From: Hysterium pulicare CBS 123377
Taxonomy: Eukaryota > Ascomycota > Dothideomycetes > Hysteriales > Hysteriaceae
Assembly: GCA_000467715.1 (NCBI GenBank)
Contig: AJFK01000089.1
Location: forward strand, 1-64,000
Length of the DNA stretch: 64,000 nt
Reading direction: 5' to 3'
Position 1 is the stretch's first letter. Each line of letters opens with the position of its first letter. The position numbers and the translations under genes were made by a program. Of the stretch, positions 1 to 10,827 are shown piece by piece. Under the pieces are notes generated by a model. That model did no database searches, had not been told where the DNA came from, and worked only from the letters and a program-made list of their open reading frames with translations.

Positions 1-689
1 GCGCCGATCACGAGCAGGTGCGACTTGACTTGCCTCCATGACGAACTGGATAGGACCAATGAAGTAACCCAAGAACTTGAGGATCAGATTCTCCTTCTCC
101 TCTGCAGGCGAGTTTAGTCAGAATTCTCGAAGTATTGGACCCAGAGCAACAGCGTACCTTTCATTTGATTGAGACCGAATTTCTTTCTTCGGTTCGTGAC
201 CTCGTGTGATGTGAGACCCGTTCGGGTATCTGTCTGAAGAAGGTCTTCGGAGACGGGACGAGCACCACCGGGTTGTTGTTCCTCCTCTTCTTCGGCGTCG
301 ATGCCGGCATCTTGAGACTCGAGTTCCTCGATCAGGGCATCGATGTCCTCATCTGGTTCTTCATCCTCGCCAACCTTCTTCTCAGAAGGGATGTCGTTGG
401 CAGCGCCATTGTTGGCTCCATATTCCTTCTTTTCGTCCTGTGAGACGGATCTGGTTAGCATATGATGCGGCATGGACGGACGCGTTGTGCACCGATTGCT
501 GCCCTTCACATGTTGCATGGAGTGTACTTACAAGCCCACCAGCTGGAATATCCGTTCCTAGGTGATTTGGGGGATTTGTGTTGTCACCGGTCGTGTTGTG
601 GTGCCCGGTCGTGGCACCGGTGTTTGTCTGCTTGGAATTTAGCTGGCGCGGACGGCTGGATGAGCTCGAGAACGGCTTACCTCCGCCAT
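1..689 (-). CDS. PMA1: Plasma-membrane H+-ATPase, N-terminal part (cut by window edge)
   Basis: P-type proton pump that energises the plasma membrane; only the cytosolic N-terminus and the start of the first membrane region lie here. The start ATG is at 689 and gives only MAE before the first intron. Exons read 681-689, 532-627, 158-437 and 34-101 (all minus). The third exon carries the acidic [15 protein letters not shown] segment, an E-rich run, and [14 protein letters not shown] followed by GLNQMK; the fourth continues [20 protein letters not shown] and VME, all typical of fungal PMA1. Introns are 53, 94 and 56 nt. The fourth intron appears to start with GCAAGT at 33, a GC rather than GT donor, because reading on loses the conserved Ala-rich helix. 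Residues 4-35 are Thr/Asn/Gly-rich and not conserved. The family is certain; the fourth donor is inferred because its acceptor lies outside the window. Confidence 0.95.
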
Positions 690-3600
690 TGTGGCTGCGA
701 CGAAGTGTCTTGGTAGCTAAGACTAGATCCTGACGATGCTGAGATGGTGTAATAATTGATGGAGGAGTATTGGAGTTGATGGGCGCGCGATCAACGAAGA
801 GGGAGGCCTGTGAGCGAGAGAAAAAATGGTGAGCTGCGTTTGTTGTGCTTTAATTTTATTGGTGGGCCCGAGCGCAACCTTTCGTCACTAGCAAGCTTGA
901 GCTTCCCCCGGCAGTGGACGGAACTCAGAGCTCTGCGCGAGGCCCACCAGACGGGAACGGCGTACCTTTGGTGAGCGAATCCGCGGACAAGAGAGAACGC
1001 AGACCCAGCCGCGATATGCAATTGAGTCTCGCCGTCGAGGGAGATGAGGACAGAGGGGAGAGTGGAGAGGGAGAGCTTGGGTGGTCGATGGACGATGGGA
1101 AGATCGATCACTCTCTGGGCGGCCGAAGGTGAGGGGCGGGCCTCTTTTAAAACGAAGACACGGCGTGCACAAAAGCCCGCACTAGCAGGCGTGACGGTCG
1201 CCCAGACGGGCCAGTCAGAGCGCGGCCAGCAGCGTGGGTGATTATCTCTGCGCAGAAAACGACGAGCTGTGAGGCTTTTCCCAATTTTCCCAGCCCGAAT
1301 CCCGCGCCCGCCGATCGCCCAGGGAAAAAAAGCTCACCCATTCCAACAGGCTATCGTCCCAAGCACGATGCACAATCTAGTCGCTGCCTGCCCACGCTCG
1401 AAACTCAATTGATACTTTTTGGCAGCTCTTGACTCTCTTAGCTGTGCAGCTTGGCGTTGCAAAAGCTTTCTCCAACGCCTGCCGTGGTAACAATCCATCG
1501 TGATACTACCGGCGTGCTATCGACCGGGGCAGCTCCAACGCTCGGACGGCGTCGGCTGTCCGTATGAAAGCCAATTACCACCATGCCCTCGCAGGTCTCG
1601 CAGACTTTACAGCGTCCCATGGGGGACCCAGGCAGGCCATGTCTGCTCGCAGGCTGACTTTGAAACGCCCAATCGACTGCGGGATTATCCGCCAGCAGCG
1701 GCTAGAATGCGCCGAGCTTCGCAGTCTGCATCAAATTTTTAAAAAGCGCAAAACGCTTCGATTTTGCGCGAAATATCTCCTTCCAATTTGCAAGCGGTGA
1801 GCTGGCGCTGGTAGGTCATGGTGAAAGAGCCTTCAATGCTGAAGCCGTCTAAAATTCGGCCGAATAGGCCAATAATGCTACAAGAGCGCCATTTTTGGTG
1901 CCTCCAGTCCTCGGTCTTGGCTGCAACACAAGCAAAATCGGGATCCACTTCCTAAGGCTTCTATAAACACTTCCATCAGGGTTTTCAGGGACCAAGAAGT
2001 GGTCATGTTTCGAATCGTCCAGCACGCAGCAGGCGAACGCTGAAACTGCGGGAGCCTCATCCTTCTGATCTACCACGGCGCATTGTTGCAAAACCATCTG
2101 AGATTCTTGTCCGCCTCCCAGCCACCTCGGCATGCCTAGGCATTTCAGGCCATTATTACGATTATCCACAGGAACATGCGACAACATGCAAAGAAGCCGT
2201 TGTCTCCACTTTGACGTTGTTATCTGAGCACGTTCAGGGTTGCTCCGTGCTACTGACTTGTATCGCAGCGCCTCTGCGCCTTTAGAGCCCGCCGTTGTCA
2301 CTTATCACCTTGCCAAGATGCGTAGACCACTTGCGGGGATTTGCATGCAGGTAACAATTTGATACTTCCACAACCGAGTCTTGCGCATTGAAGTCTGGCT
2401 ATCTAATCGCTGTCCGTTAACATTTTGGACTCTCAGTCTGAGCTGATTTTTGTACTGCTGCATTTTGTGTCGCCAGCGTCCTTTCCAACCACCACAAGTC
2501 CTCAAGACATCGGCAAGCATAAAGTATTTTATGCAGACGTCCAGTGGTCAATCGCCACGCTAAAACGCTCGGCTCGTGCACATCATGCAGGAGCCCAAAC
2601 GGCTTGCTTATGTACTCCTGATGGCCCAATCACCAGCCATCCGTTTCAGACTGCATGGCCTGAGTGACCAACCATGACGAAAAGGCGGGGAGAGATATGC
2701 ATGCAAGCCGTAAGAATGACCAAATCGTCTTCTTTCTCATCATCGCAACATCTTCGTCAGCCATTGCATTCGAACCGTTACAATTTATGGTATGAGAGCC
2801 AATTAGGAATCAAAGGGCATTCCAGAATTGTTCAGAAACATGTACAACATGTTAGGAATCAAGCCCGACACTCGTTGGCCAGGAACATGAGTAAGACGGC
2901 CGCGAACGTCCCGGAAAACTGTCCGGAGGATTGATCTCTGACAGCGGCCTATCACAAACTGGAAGTCCACATCCAGCCTCAATAGACACTATCAACGCTA
3001 ATCCGCAATTGTCCAATTTGTCCAAAGAAAAATGTTATGTCTCTCTCCACCTCGCCAGGATACCCTTTCGAAGTTAGTAGAGGACTATCTCTGGTGGTTT
3101 TGTCAACTGCATACGCGATCAACTTAGCCTAGGCTTTCCTCACGATAAGCGACTTGATTCCAACCACGTAAACGACGAAATGCGGAGGCCCAAGAACCTA
3201 TCCAATTGATTATGCGCTAGCAGTCATTCTTACGAAATACCGTCATAACAACAACTACAACAACCATCTCGTGAAGATCACAGCTTTCGTGCTTCACGAA
3301 CATGCATCGTCTTGGCTTTCCTTTTGTGGGAAACCAGCCGAAAAAGTAAATATTCGCCGAGATGAGCCTACCGAAGCGAACCCAACGAAACCAACAGCTT
3401 ACCACTCGGGACATAGAGCCGTTGCTGGTTTATTGATTATTTCGGAGACCAGACTACTTCGATATATACTTTTTCAAGACCTTGTGTCTTCGTGCGCATA
3501 ACGTGTCCAATGTCTTATAAACAACGCGTTGCCACAGCTCGGAGGCAGATAAAGAATCTATCCGCGTCGCAAGTGAGTGCTTCAACTATCAGTAATGTAG

Positions 3601-3887
3601 ATCTCTATTTCATCGCTCGCATCGAACTCGCAGCAATTCCTCAAACAGCCCGGGCTTACATCCCATACCGTAACCAAATATGAAGAAGAGACGTCACGGC
3701 TTCAGTGAAGATGGGTACGGGTGGGCAATGTCGCTGCGATGAGGTTTCGACCTCTCCATTTTGCACGACTCTACTGCGTCAGATCAGAGGAAATGTAACA
3801 AAGCACGCGCATTAATCCTAGGGTCAGCATTACCGCAGAATCAAAACTGTGAGGCATCTTTTAGATTTTTCGCTATTGTGAAAATCT
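690..3887. other. Long gene-poor region upstream of PMA1
   Basis: This 3.2-kb stretch lies upstream of PMA1 and probably holds its promoter and long leader. A purine-rich block around 1030-1130 reads as pyrimidine-rich on the PMA1 strand, as expected for a strong fungal promoter or leader. Short ORFs exist on both strands. The most protein-like is minus-strand 1849-2187 (ATG at 2187, 112 codons), but it has no recognisable domain and no supporting splice or promoter signal, so it is not called. No RNA gene or repeat was seen. Confidence 0.5.
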
Positions 3888-3897
3888 CTTATAAATG
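3888..3897 (+). promoter_or_regulatory. TATA-like box
   Basis: The sequence CTTATAAATG lies 38-47 bases before the ATG at 3935. It is the only evidence, besides the ORF itself, that the 3935-4372 frame is transcribed. Confidence 0.3.
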
Positions 3898-3934
3898 AGA
3901 AAGAGTTTCCCACGTCACAAGAAACTCGTCAGTT

Positions 3935-4372
3935 ATGGCACGCTACGGTAAGGACCAACATTTGTCAGAAACGTGTCTTGCAGTTTCTGGAGAATTGCTA
4001 GAAGAACGCAAGCCATACTTTAGGATCGCCCAGAAGCTCGATTTACAAGCTGCTGATATTAGGTTTCTGAGGGCGCCTGAAACTTCACGACTACGCGGTT
4101 CGGAAAGCCCACCAAATGAGACAAAACCCCAGGACTCACAAATCGCATTTCGCCAGGCCTCACGTGCACGAGAGCCGCTCCCAACAAATCGAATTCGGAT
4201 CATAATAGACCCTGCGATGCAACTTTTAGCCAAGCTTGTATTGAAGCATCTCTTAAGCATATACTGTAACAGATCCCTTGGCAATCTCACTTGGCGAACG
4301 ACAGGTCGATGGTCCATAAGTACCGAGCGACTCGCAGGGGTATTGCGGGCCCTGTTCATTTGGTTGTTCTAG
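3935..4372 (+). CDS. Possible orphan gene, 145 residues
   Basis: An uninterrupted 145-codon frame opens with ATG at 3935, close downstream of a TATA-like box. I do not recognise the product. It is basic, Leu/Arg-rich, and ends in a short hydrophobic stretch (LAGVLRALFIWLF). The opposite strand is also open for 138 codons over almost the same interval, so long open frames here may simply reflect local composition. No intron is needed. Treat as a weak candidate that needs transcript support. Confidence 0.25.
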   Translation: MARYGKDQHLSETCLAVSGELLEERKPYFRIAQKLDLQAADIRFLRAPETSRLRGSESPPNETKPQDSQIAFRQASRAREPLPTNRIRIIIDPAMQLLAKLVLKHLLSIYCNRSLGNLTWRTTGRWSISTERLAGVLRALFIWLF

Positions 4373-5441
4373 GCACTTAGGACGTCTTGCGATATACTTT
4401 ACAGTATTCTTGGTGCCATGCTCTGCATAGTGAGTAAGTTTGTCATGTTTCAGACAGCCATGGCGGCCACGTTGCAGAGCGCAATAGGTATGTATGAAAT
4501 TACTGTCTTAGTCGAAGGTCAGAGCTTTTCAACCAGATTGCTGTACGGCATCTGAGACTTGCCGACGGGCGGCCAGTCTATATCGCATCCGCATTGACAA
4601 TGTCTTCAATATCTCAGTCGGGACTATTCCTAGGTCTGTTCCATCATTCTGGCAAAAACCAATGCCAGAGCACTGCCTTTCGGCCGACCGGGGATAACCA
4701 TCTTCATGTCGAAAGAGCATGTAAAATCTAAAGGTAGCCTATTGAACAGCTAGGAGTGTTTTTCTCTCGAAGCTATTTCTCACCTCTTTTGAAGTCTTTC
4801 GAGACTGTTTTTGAAATGATTCACATCGCGGCAAGCATGCGCCCGTAGCTCCCACGATGCCGCAATCACTCAGATTCATATGTTCTCATAGTAGTTAAAG
4901 CAGACTAAAACAACTCGAATGGCATTGTCCATCTAGATCCTGTTCCAGTTCAAAGGTGTCATTCTCTTTCATTCCAACCTGTATCGTTTCGGTTCGAACC
5001 CAGAGCAAACATCATGCACGGCCCATGGAACGAAATAGAAATGGAGAGGCTTTGAGAGGCTGGAAAGGAGGAGAAACAGGTGTTCAGTACTTGCCAGATA
5101 TCCAAGATATCATGGAAAACAGGATCAAGCGGGCTCTGGTCTACATAACTGTCTGAAAGGGCTGGTGCAAGCTAGAGCCAGGTTCGGAATGGTATATAGG
5201 AGCAGTACTGCATTGGAAAGCTCTTGCAAGGTCATCTTCCGGATATCACAAACCAGCAAAGCCACTTCTCTCGATATCGATCGCATACCTTATCCCCAAT
5301 ACGAAAAAGATCCACACTTTCCTCTCCAAAGCATCATCATCAAATGTTCGTACTCCTTGATCTTACAATTGCTAGTTCAGATCGAGTGAACATACTAACT
5401 GAACTCCTTCCAACCTGGTCAGGAACACATTTCCACCGAAA
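4373..5441. other. Intergenic region
   Basis: No gene was recognised. A TATA-like GGTATATAGG near 5190-5199 (plus) may serve the gene starting at 5442. A GGTTCGAACCC string near 4991 resembles a tRNA T-loop but has no matching A box or acceptor stem. Confidence 0.4.
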
Positions 5442-5963
5442 ATGTCTCTTTCACACCAAATCTGTCTAGCCATCTTTACCGTCTTAGTTTTGGTAGCCTT
5501 CTTTCGTCGCCGCTATAAGATACCAGCTTCCCACCCAAAACTTTTAGCCACTACCCAAAACTTCAAGGATACATCGTCGACTCGCGGGGAATCACAGGAT
5601 GATCCACTCCGGATGCCAGCATCACAAACAGCAAAAGAGAAAACTCCAAGCCCGTCTAAGACTCTGGAAGAGACCTTGGAGATGAGGCAGGAGATCAAAC
5701 GCGAGTGTCCTTTCGTCGCAAAGCGGGCGACACACAATCAAATGCCCTATACCCGAATGCCCGCAACGGCGATGACGACACCTCTCACCTCGTCTGGCAG
5801 CTTTGTGTTCACCTTGTCGGACGTTTCTCCCGATCGTGATGTGGGTTTGAACCTGAAGACGGAAAATCAATTGCGGCAGATTCGGGCCCTGCTCGCGACA
5901 GAGCGGGGTGCCGGACCGACTCAATCGGAGGTTCTTGATGAATCAGTACTTTTGCGTGAGTAG
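5442..5963 (+). CDS. Orphan single-pass membrane protein, 173 residues
   Basis: A single-exon frame starts at ATG 5442. Residues about 7-21 are strongly hydrophobic (ICLAIFTVLVLVAFF) and are followed at once by RRRYK, giving a typical N-terminal signal anchor with a cytosolic basic flank. The remaining 150 residues are polar, with Ser/Thr/Pro- and Glu/Lys-rich stretches and no family motif that I recognise. It is the first of several small membrane-protein genes between here and 13.6 kb. A TATA-like box near 5190 is about 250 bases upstream. Function unknown; the membrane topology is inferred from composition only. Confidence 0.5.
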   Translation: MSLSHQICLAIFTVLVLVAFFRRRYKIPASHPKLLATTQNFKDTSSTRGESQDDPLRMPASQTAKEKTPSPSKTLEETLEMRQEIKRECPFVAKRATHNQMPYTRMPATAMTTPLTSSGSFVFTLSDVSPDRDVGLNLKTENQLRQIRALLATERGAGPTQSEVLDESVLLRE

Positions 5964-7291
5964 GTGGTACGAGATGTGTGGGGACGGATGAGGAAAGAGG
6001 GTAGAGTGTCGGAGCGGCGCAGATGGTGAGTGCTAGGCGGAATGATTTCGCGAATTGATGGAACGACAACGCGGAAGAGGGGGGAAGGAGGAGAAAACAA
6101 ACTTCATCAGTGATAACGGATAGACTGGAATGGGGGCGTGAAAGGTTTGAATATTGGTTTCGGATTGTCACTCATTTCATAGAAGGGGATGGCGTTAATG
6201 GTTCTTGGTTTGGGTTTGGTTTAATTTCCTTTGGTCTTTGCCCTTGATACTCCTATTTCGCGTAATATTCAATCTAGCTATCTTCACATTTCTACCTCTT
6301 CCATCACGAGGTTTTCGTATGGCTTTCCCTCTTCTAGGTTAGTTGCTCGTTCCTTTTTATCACCTTTTGCTTAACGTAAACGAGTCGAGAACGGCAAACC
6401 CAGCCCCCGCACGCTGCGAGTATGAAAGAATCGCTGATCCTGAATACCCTAGGTGGGGCTGGCTGGAACAATACATAAAGCGATGATATCGGGATGTTAG
6501 GATGTCTGAAAAAAGGTAAAGTAGGTCACAGGGATGAATCACGCAAAGTAGCCATCAAGCTCATGAGGATAGCTTATGACGAGCCTTTATATTATGAGAT
6601 AGCCAGGGTGCTCCGGATTGGGAGTTTCGTTTCTTTCGAGTCCCTGCCTTGATGTTCATCATTCGTGCAATACATAAATCGTGGCTGTTGTCCACTATCT
6701 TTCTTTCTTTCCATTTTCTTTTCCTTTGAGCTTCGAGTACGCTCTCTGTAGGTACCTCATGATTCTGTTGCAATGTGCTCTTGCCAGGTCGGAAACTAAC
6801 TAGCTAGTAAATGAAGAGACGGCAATCTGCACGCATCCGCCAGACCCATATGTATACTTGCACAGTCGGAAATATGCAGAACGGCGAAGACGTGTCCGTC
6901 ATGTTACAAGTCAGTTTCCTTCGCTTTAGTCCAAAACCTGCTTATACCAAGTTTATCATTGCGGTAAGCAGCCTTCCAATATACTAGCTCGGGAGTTGGC
7001 AGCTCCAGCTTCATAGAATTTGGTCATACGAGAGATAGGCTTGGGACCAGCTAGATATGCAAGATAGGCTGGAAAGCCATATTTAGGGAAGTAGTCTCGG
7101 GACCAGTTCCAAGATGTACTGAGGCTGCCAACACAAAGGACAGCTGGCTCTTTTGGTGCTCTTAAAAGGGCATCATTCAGCAGACTGAGCTACCTCAATT
7201 CCTTGTCCTCTGTCACTCAAATTCAAAATCGGCCTCCGCATACTGACAGTCCCTTCCACCATCAACGAAAGTACTACTCAATCTCAGCAAA
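5964..7291. other. Intergenic region
   Basis: About 1.3 kb with only short frames on both strands. It probably contains the 3' end of the 5442 gene and the promoter of the 7292 gene; a TTAAAAGG near 7162 is a possible TATA variant. Nothing else was recognised. Confidence 0.4.
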
Positions 7292-7801
7292 ATGTCGAAC
7301 GGTTTGTGGCTGTTGACCATTCCTATGCATTTCACAAGAATCCCTTAACCCTGACTTTTGCCCAGAGCTATCGTACGCCACACCAGCGAACACTCCACCT
7401 CCCCGAATGGTCCGGAGGCTCTCATCGCCTCATTGTTCATGTTGTATGGTCAGTTTTCCCTCATTCTTCTATAGGCTATAGCAAGTGACTAACCGACCTT
7501 TAGCACAGTATCGCCGTTTCGCAATCAGATTCTGACGCGGAAGTAAGTCGAGGCATAAAGGCATCTGAGAGTCGATGGAGAGACTAAAGATATTCAGCAC
7601 GCCAATTTGAGCGTCATGGCGTGGAACATCTTAGCATTGCTAGCTATCGGCGTCTTAGTTATACCCTACTACATCCTTGGTCGTATCCGTTACTTATGCG
7701 AGCGGAGTGAATCCACAAGACTAGTGGTACGGTATGTGGAGAGCTCGAGGGCCGGAGTTCTGGGCATCATGGACTGGTTGAAGTTGGGTGACAGGACTTA
7801 G
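7292..7801 (+). CDS. Orphan small membrane protein with four exons, 111 residues
   Basis: Proposed exons are 7292-7301, 7366-7448, 7504-7542 and 7598-7801; the total of 336 nt stays in frame through three introns of 55-64 nt. The product starts MSNELSYATPANTPPPR, contains a Cys/Ser-rich segment (SSPHCSCC), and has one clear membrane helix (WNILALLAIGVLVIPYYIL) near residue 53-72, then a basic tail ending in GDRT. Donors are GTTTGT, GTCAGT and GTAAGT, so the first two are weak and the model rests on frame continuity. No known domain. It sits head-to-head with the minus-strand membrane-protein genes that follow and shares their general plan of one helix and a short polar tail. Confidence 0.5.
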
Positions 7802-8308
7802 CAGGCGGACGGCGATGATAGGAAGCAGGAGTGAGGATGGTGGCTGGTCTGGATCGATGGCATATGGATGGCGAGGAGATACGTTGGGCTAACGGATAAT
7901 GGATTAGATTGGTGATGGCTTGGTTTAGGTTTCTGTGCCAAGTTTTGGGGTTCGTTTCCTTAGATTTCCTGCCTTAAAACTTCTTCTCTGCATCGATTCA
8001 TTGCCATGGTTAGGGTAATATAAGAAAGACACCGTTGGGATGAGAGTGATGAGATGGCATGAGGCGAATAAGACCTGAGGTGGTACCATATGCATGCCCA
8101 AATACATAAAGTCCATTCTTTGGAAGTCAAGGTTCTTCTCCGAAGCGAATCAATATTCGCCTATGTAAAGACGAGGACCTTTCCGGTTTCCTATTCGCCC
8201 TATCGTTTGTTACCAAAGGGCACACACAAGCCCCATCAACCGACCGAATAACCACAATTCATCACCAGGTATCTAATCTCAGTCCACCCTTGATCTCCAA
8301 GCCAGCTC
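7802..8308. other. Intergenic region between convergent genes
   Basis: Convergent 3' flanks of the 7292 and 8309 genes. A perfect 6-bp stem, GCGAAT-CAAT-ATTCGC near 8145-8160, is the only structure noticed. No further gene was seen. Confidence 0.35.
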
Positions 8309-8656
8309 TCACCAAGTTGGCCAACCTCTCAAGACCATCTCATAGAAATTGTCGAAACGAACCTCAGGACCGACTCCAAGAAGCAGCTTAAGCAAGAACC
8401 TCTCACAGCGCAACATCATTTTGACTCGCAGCGCTTCGAGGCGAACACTGGATTCGACGTTGGGATCCAGAGCTGTACTGAGGCGTCCGAGGCTGGAAGT
8501 GGAGCGCGAAGCGACGTAGTATGCTAGTATCAGGCATATAACCGCGACGACGAAGGTAGTAAGGAGGAGGAATATGAAGCAGATGAGCGATAGGAGCATT
8601 GGCGGTATCGTGTGGGCGTAGGCGTGAAGTCGGAGCTTTATCGTGGGTTGGGACAT
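8309..8656 (-). CDS. Orphan membrane protein, GPEV-motif paralog 1, 115 residues
   Basis: The frame starts with MSQPTIKL at ATG 8656; longer in-frame extensions lack support. A long hydrophobic segment (residues about 17-46, PPMLLSLICFIFLLL and on) is one long or two short membrane helices. The C-terminal half reads LDPNVESS, then FLLKLLLGVGPEVRF and ends near RGWPTW. The same order (L-N/D-P-x-V, then a hydrophobic stretch ending G-x-GPEV, then F and RGW at the end) recurs in the next gene at 8982-9254, so the two are diverged tandem paralogs on the same strand. No database family recognised; function unknown. Confidence 0.6.
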   Translation of the reverse strand: MSQPTIKLRLHAYAHTIPPMLLSLICFIFLLLTTFVVAVICLILAYYVASRSTSSLGRLSTALDPNVESSVRLEALRVKMMLRCERFLLKLLLGVGPEVRFDNFYEMVLRGWPTW

Positions 8657-8981
8657 GGCTGAGATTATAGTTACTACAAAGTACGTGCAATGGAAGGGAT
8701 TATGAGGGGGAAGTACGATCAAGGATATTTTCGTTGATCCAGATTCGAAACATTGTGAGTGTGTGTTTCGGCTAAGTGGTAGAGGTGATGGTGATAATTT
8801 GCTGAGTGCTCACGTGCTTAGGTGGATTCGAACAGTGAAATGGTAATCAACAACCAAGTTTGCCAGGCTCATACAACCAATCATTATCAACCATAAGAAT
8901 CCATTTCAGCCTGGTGGGTAAACATTTCCCCATCCTCAACGATATACATCGCGAATAAATCCTCCCACGTGCCACCCCTAT
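8657..8981. other. Short intergenic spacer
   Basis: The 325 bases between the two GPEV-motif paralogs contain only very short frames. No promoter element was distinct enough to call. Confidence 0.35.
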
Positions 8982-9254
8982 TCACCAACCCCTATCATAA
9001 GACCCAGCAAAGGACTCCCCAAACACTTCCGGCCCAATCCCAAACAACATACCGACAACATGTTGCAAAAAGGTCTCCCACATGATTCGGCCAAAGTGCC
9101 ATGATTGGGATTCCATATCCACGCCGGGGTTCAGCTGAAGGCATTGGTTGAGGCGTCTGATGGTATGGAGAGTGCGGCAATAGACTAGTAAGACCGATAT
9201 AGAGACCCCGTAGAGGAATACCAGAAACCAGAGAATGCGGTACAGTGGAGACAT
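8982..9254 (-). CDS. Orphan membrane protein, GPEV-motif paralog 2, 90 residues
   Basis: Single exon from ATG 9254. One N-terminal helix (ILWFLVFLYGVSISVLLVY, residues about 7-25) is followed by an amphipathic region with LQLNPGVDMES, and then by FLQHVVGMLFGIGPEVFGES, ending SYDRGW. It aligns by eye with the gene at 8309-8656 over its last 65 residues, including GPEV and the terminal RGW. It is shorter because it lacks the extra N-terminal segment of paralog 1. Unknown function; likely an integral membrane protein of the plasma or an internal membrane. Confidence 0.6.
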   Translation of the reverse strand: MSPLYRILWFLVFLYGVSISVLLVYCRTLHTIRRLNQCLQLNPGVDMESQSWHFGRIMWETFLQHVVGMLFGIGPEVFGESFAGSYDRGW

Positions 9255-10143
9255 TGTGATAGTCTTGACGTGGAGGCTTTGCGTGGTTTGCTGGTTTGCA
9301 GGAGGCGGAGTTGAGAATGGGTTTGGTTGATGGGCGGTTGGAGTAGTCTGAAGAGTTTCGTGGTCAGAGGATAAGGGGGAAGCTAGGAAGAGGACGCACC
9401 GTTAAATATTTGCTTTCTAAGCTCGTACTCTCAAGTGATGCTGTGTTGCTGAGGAGCGGTACGTGAGAGGTTCGGCAATTGGGAAGTAACGTTGCAGGAC
9501 GTATCACATGATCAACACTGGGAGCTACGGAGGTCAAAGTGGATTTGATATAAATCTCCCGTCACAAGATAGGTAATTCGTAACTCTTTTGCTTCGAGTG
9601 ATAAGTACAATCTTAGCAATTAGTAATTCTACAATTTACACCAACTATGATCCTACTTTCTTTGGCACGGTCAATGTCCGGTTGACGACGCAAATACAAT
9701 TTTGAAGTACCATTTCCCTCCAGAAACTATCCTCGCGAGAGACAATGTGCTTCCCCAACATTATTGCAAAAGGTTTGGTTCTGAAAGGCTTCCTAATCTT
9801 CACACTCATTTGGGGTCTGAAAGGCGACACCGGAAGCGAGGTCCATACGTAGTATCAACGAAAGGTTATAAGCAAGTTAAAGAGGGTTACTGGAGATGTA
9901 CTGTAGACAAAAGATACAAGACTATAGTGGCTGTATTATGATGTATAGAATAGGTCTTTACTTTCCACAGTGCAATGACGCGAACTAGATTTGAGGACGC
10001 GGACAGAGGTCAATCGCCATCTTTACGGCCTTTCATTCATACTATACAAATGATCTCCAGCAGGTTAGTTTCTCGAACGCCTCCATAAGCCAAAATAGGA
10101 CACTGTTGGTATTCTTCTGCTTTTACAATAATCAATTTTGTAC
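9255..10143. other. Intergenic region
   Basis: About 0.9 kb, relatively AT-rich around 9540-9660. Short frames only; an 80-codon plus frame ending at 9941 has no ATG and is not called. Confidence 0.35.
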
Positions 10144-10827
10144 TTAACCAAAATTCTCATCCCACCAATCTTCCCATTCTCCCCTTTCTGTCATGAAGTC
10201 ACCCACTCCCGCTTCCTCTATTGCTCCCCAATCTTCCATGTCTATTCCCACCCATCTCGGCAACTCTCCAGCTTCCCTTAAAGCCCCCATCTCTTCCGAT
10301 CCCAATCTCTCCCAAGGATTCACCTCTCTAGCTACGGTCCTCCCCCTGAAAGGAACCGGGTCCTCCTCGGAGGCAGCCCTGGGCCTCATTTCCTGCTCTT
10401 CTTGCCTCACTGCCACCGGAAATCTCTCTCCCCATGTCATCGGCCTCAGACCTCTCCATCTCATAGCGAAATCGTCATACCAAATCTCCTCGTCCGTCCA
10501 AGGGTCGAACTGCCTCGGAAATATATCCCTTATCATCCTCCACACTAACTCAGTCACATACCAGAGTAAAAGAATGAGAAGTTCCAGTCTGGTGTCCTGA
10601 TTATTCCAGAGCCAAATGAGTCGGTACGATATGCTACGGAGGATTGCGGCGTTAACGCGAGTGAACAGCTGGACGTATCTGACGATTTCGCCGAATGTGA
10701 AGATGGCGAAGGTGAAAGTGACAAGGATGGCTATGTAGGTGAAGATGCTGCGAACTAGCGAGAAGATCCGGGACTCTGTGGGTGGCGTGGGGGTTGAGGT
10801 GCGAGATGGTCGAGCCCGAGGAGGCAT
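10144..10827 (-). CDS. Orphan two-pass membrane protein, 227 residues
   Basis: Single exon from ATG 10827 (MPPRARPSRTSTPTPP). Residues about 28-48 (SIFTYIAILVTFTFAIFTFG) form one helix; a second hydrophobic region (LELLILLLWYVTELVW) lies near residues 80-96. The rest is acidic and Trp/Arg-rich, ending EDWWDENFG. An FDPWTDEEIWYDDF-then-RWRGL layout faintly recalls the GPEV paralogs but is not convincing homology. The long open frame in the antisense direction (10193-10600) is a shadow of the codon bias. Same strand as its neighbours in the membrane-protein cluster. Function unknown. Confidence 0.6.
   Translation of the reverse strand: MPPRARPSRTSTPTPPTESRIFSLVRSIFTYIAILVTFTFAIFTFGEIVRYVQLFTRVNAAILRSISYRLIWLWNNQDTRLELLILLLWYVTELVWRMIRDIFPRQFDPWTDEEIWYDDFAMRWRGLRPMTWGERFPVAVRQEEQEMRPRAASEEDPVPFRGRTVAREVNPWERLGSEEMGALREAGELPRWVGIDMEDWGAIEEAGVGDFMTERGEWEDWWDENFG

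Noticed and set aside
1849-2187. 112-codon minus frame upstream of PMA1
   Set aside because: Plausible composition in places, but no promoter signal, no domain and a position inside the presumed PMA1 regulatory region.
4985-5000. GGTTCGAACCC resembling a tRNA T-loop
   Set aside because: No A box at the right distance and no acceptor-stem pairing upstream; a chance match.
10193-10600. 135-codon plus-strand frame
   Set aside because: Antisense shadow of the 227-residue membrane protein; no domain and Ser/Pro-rich only because of the opposite-strand codons.
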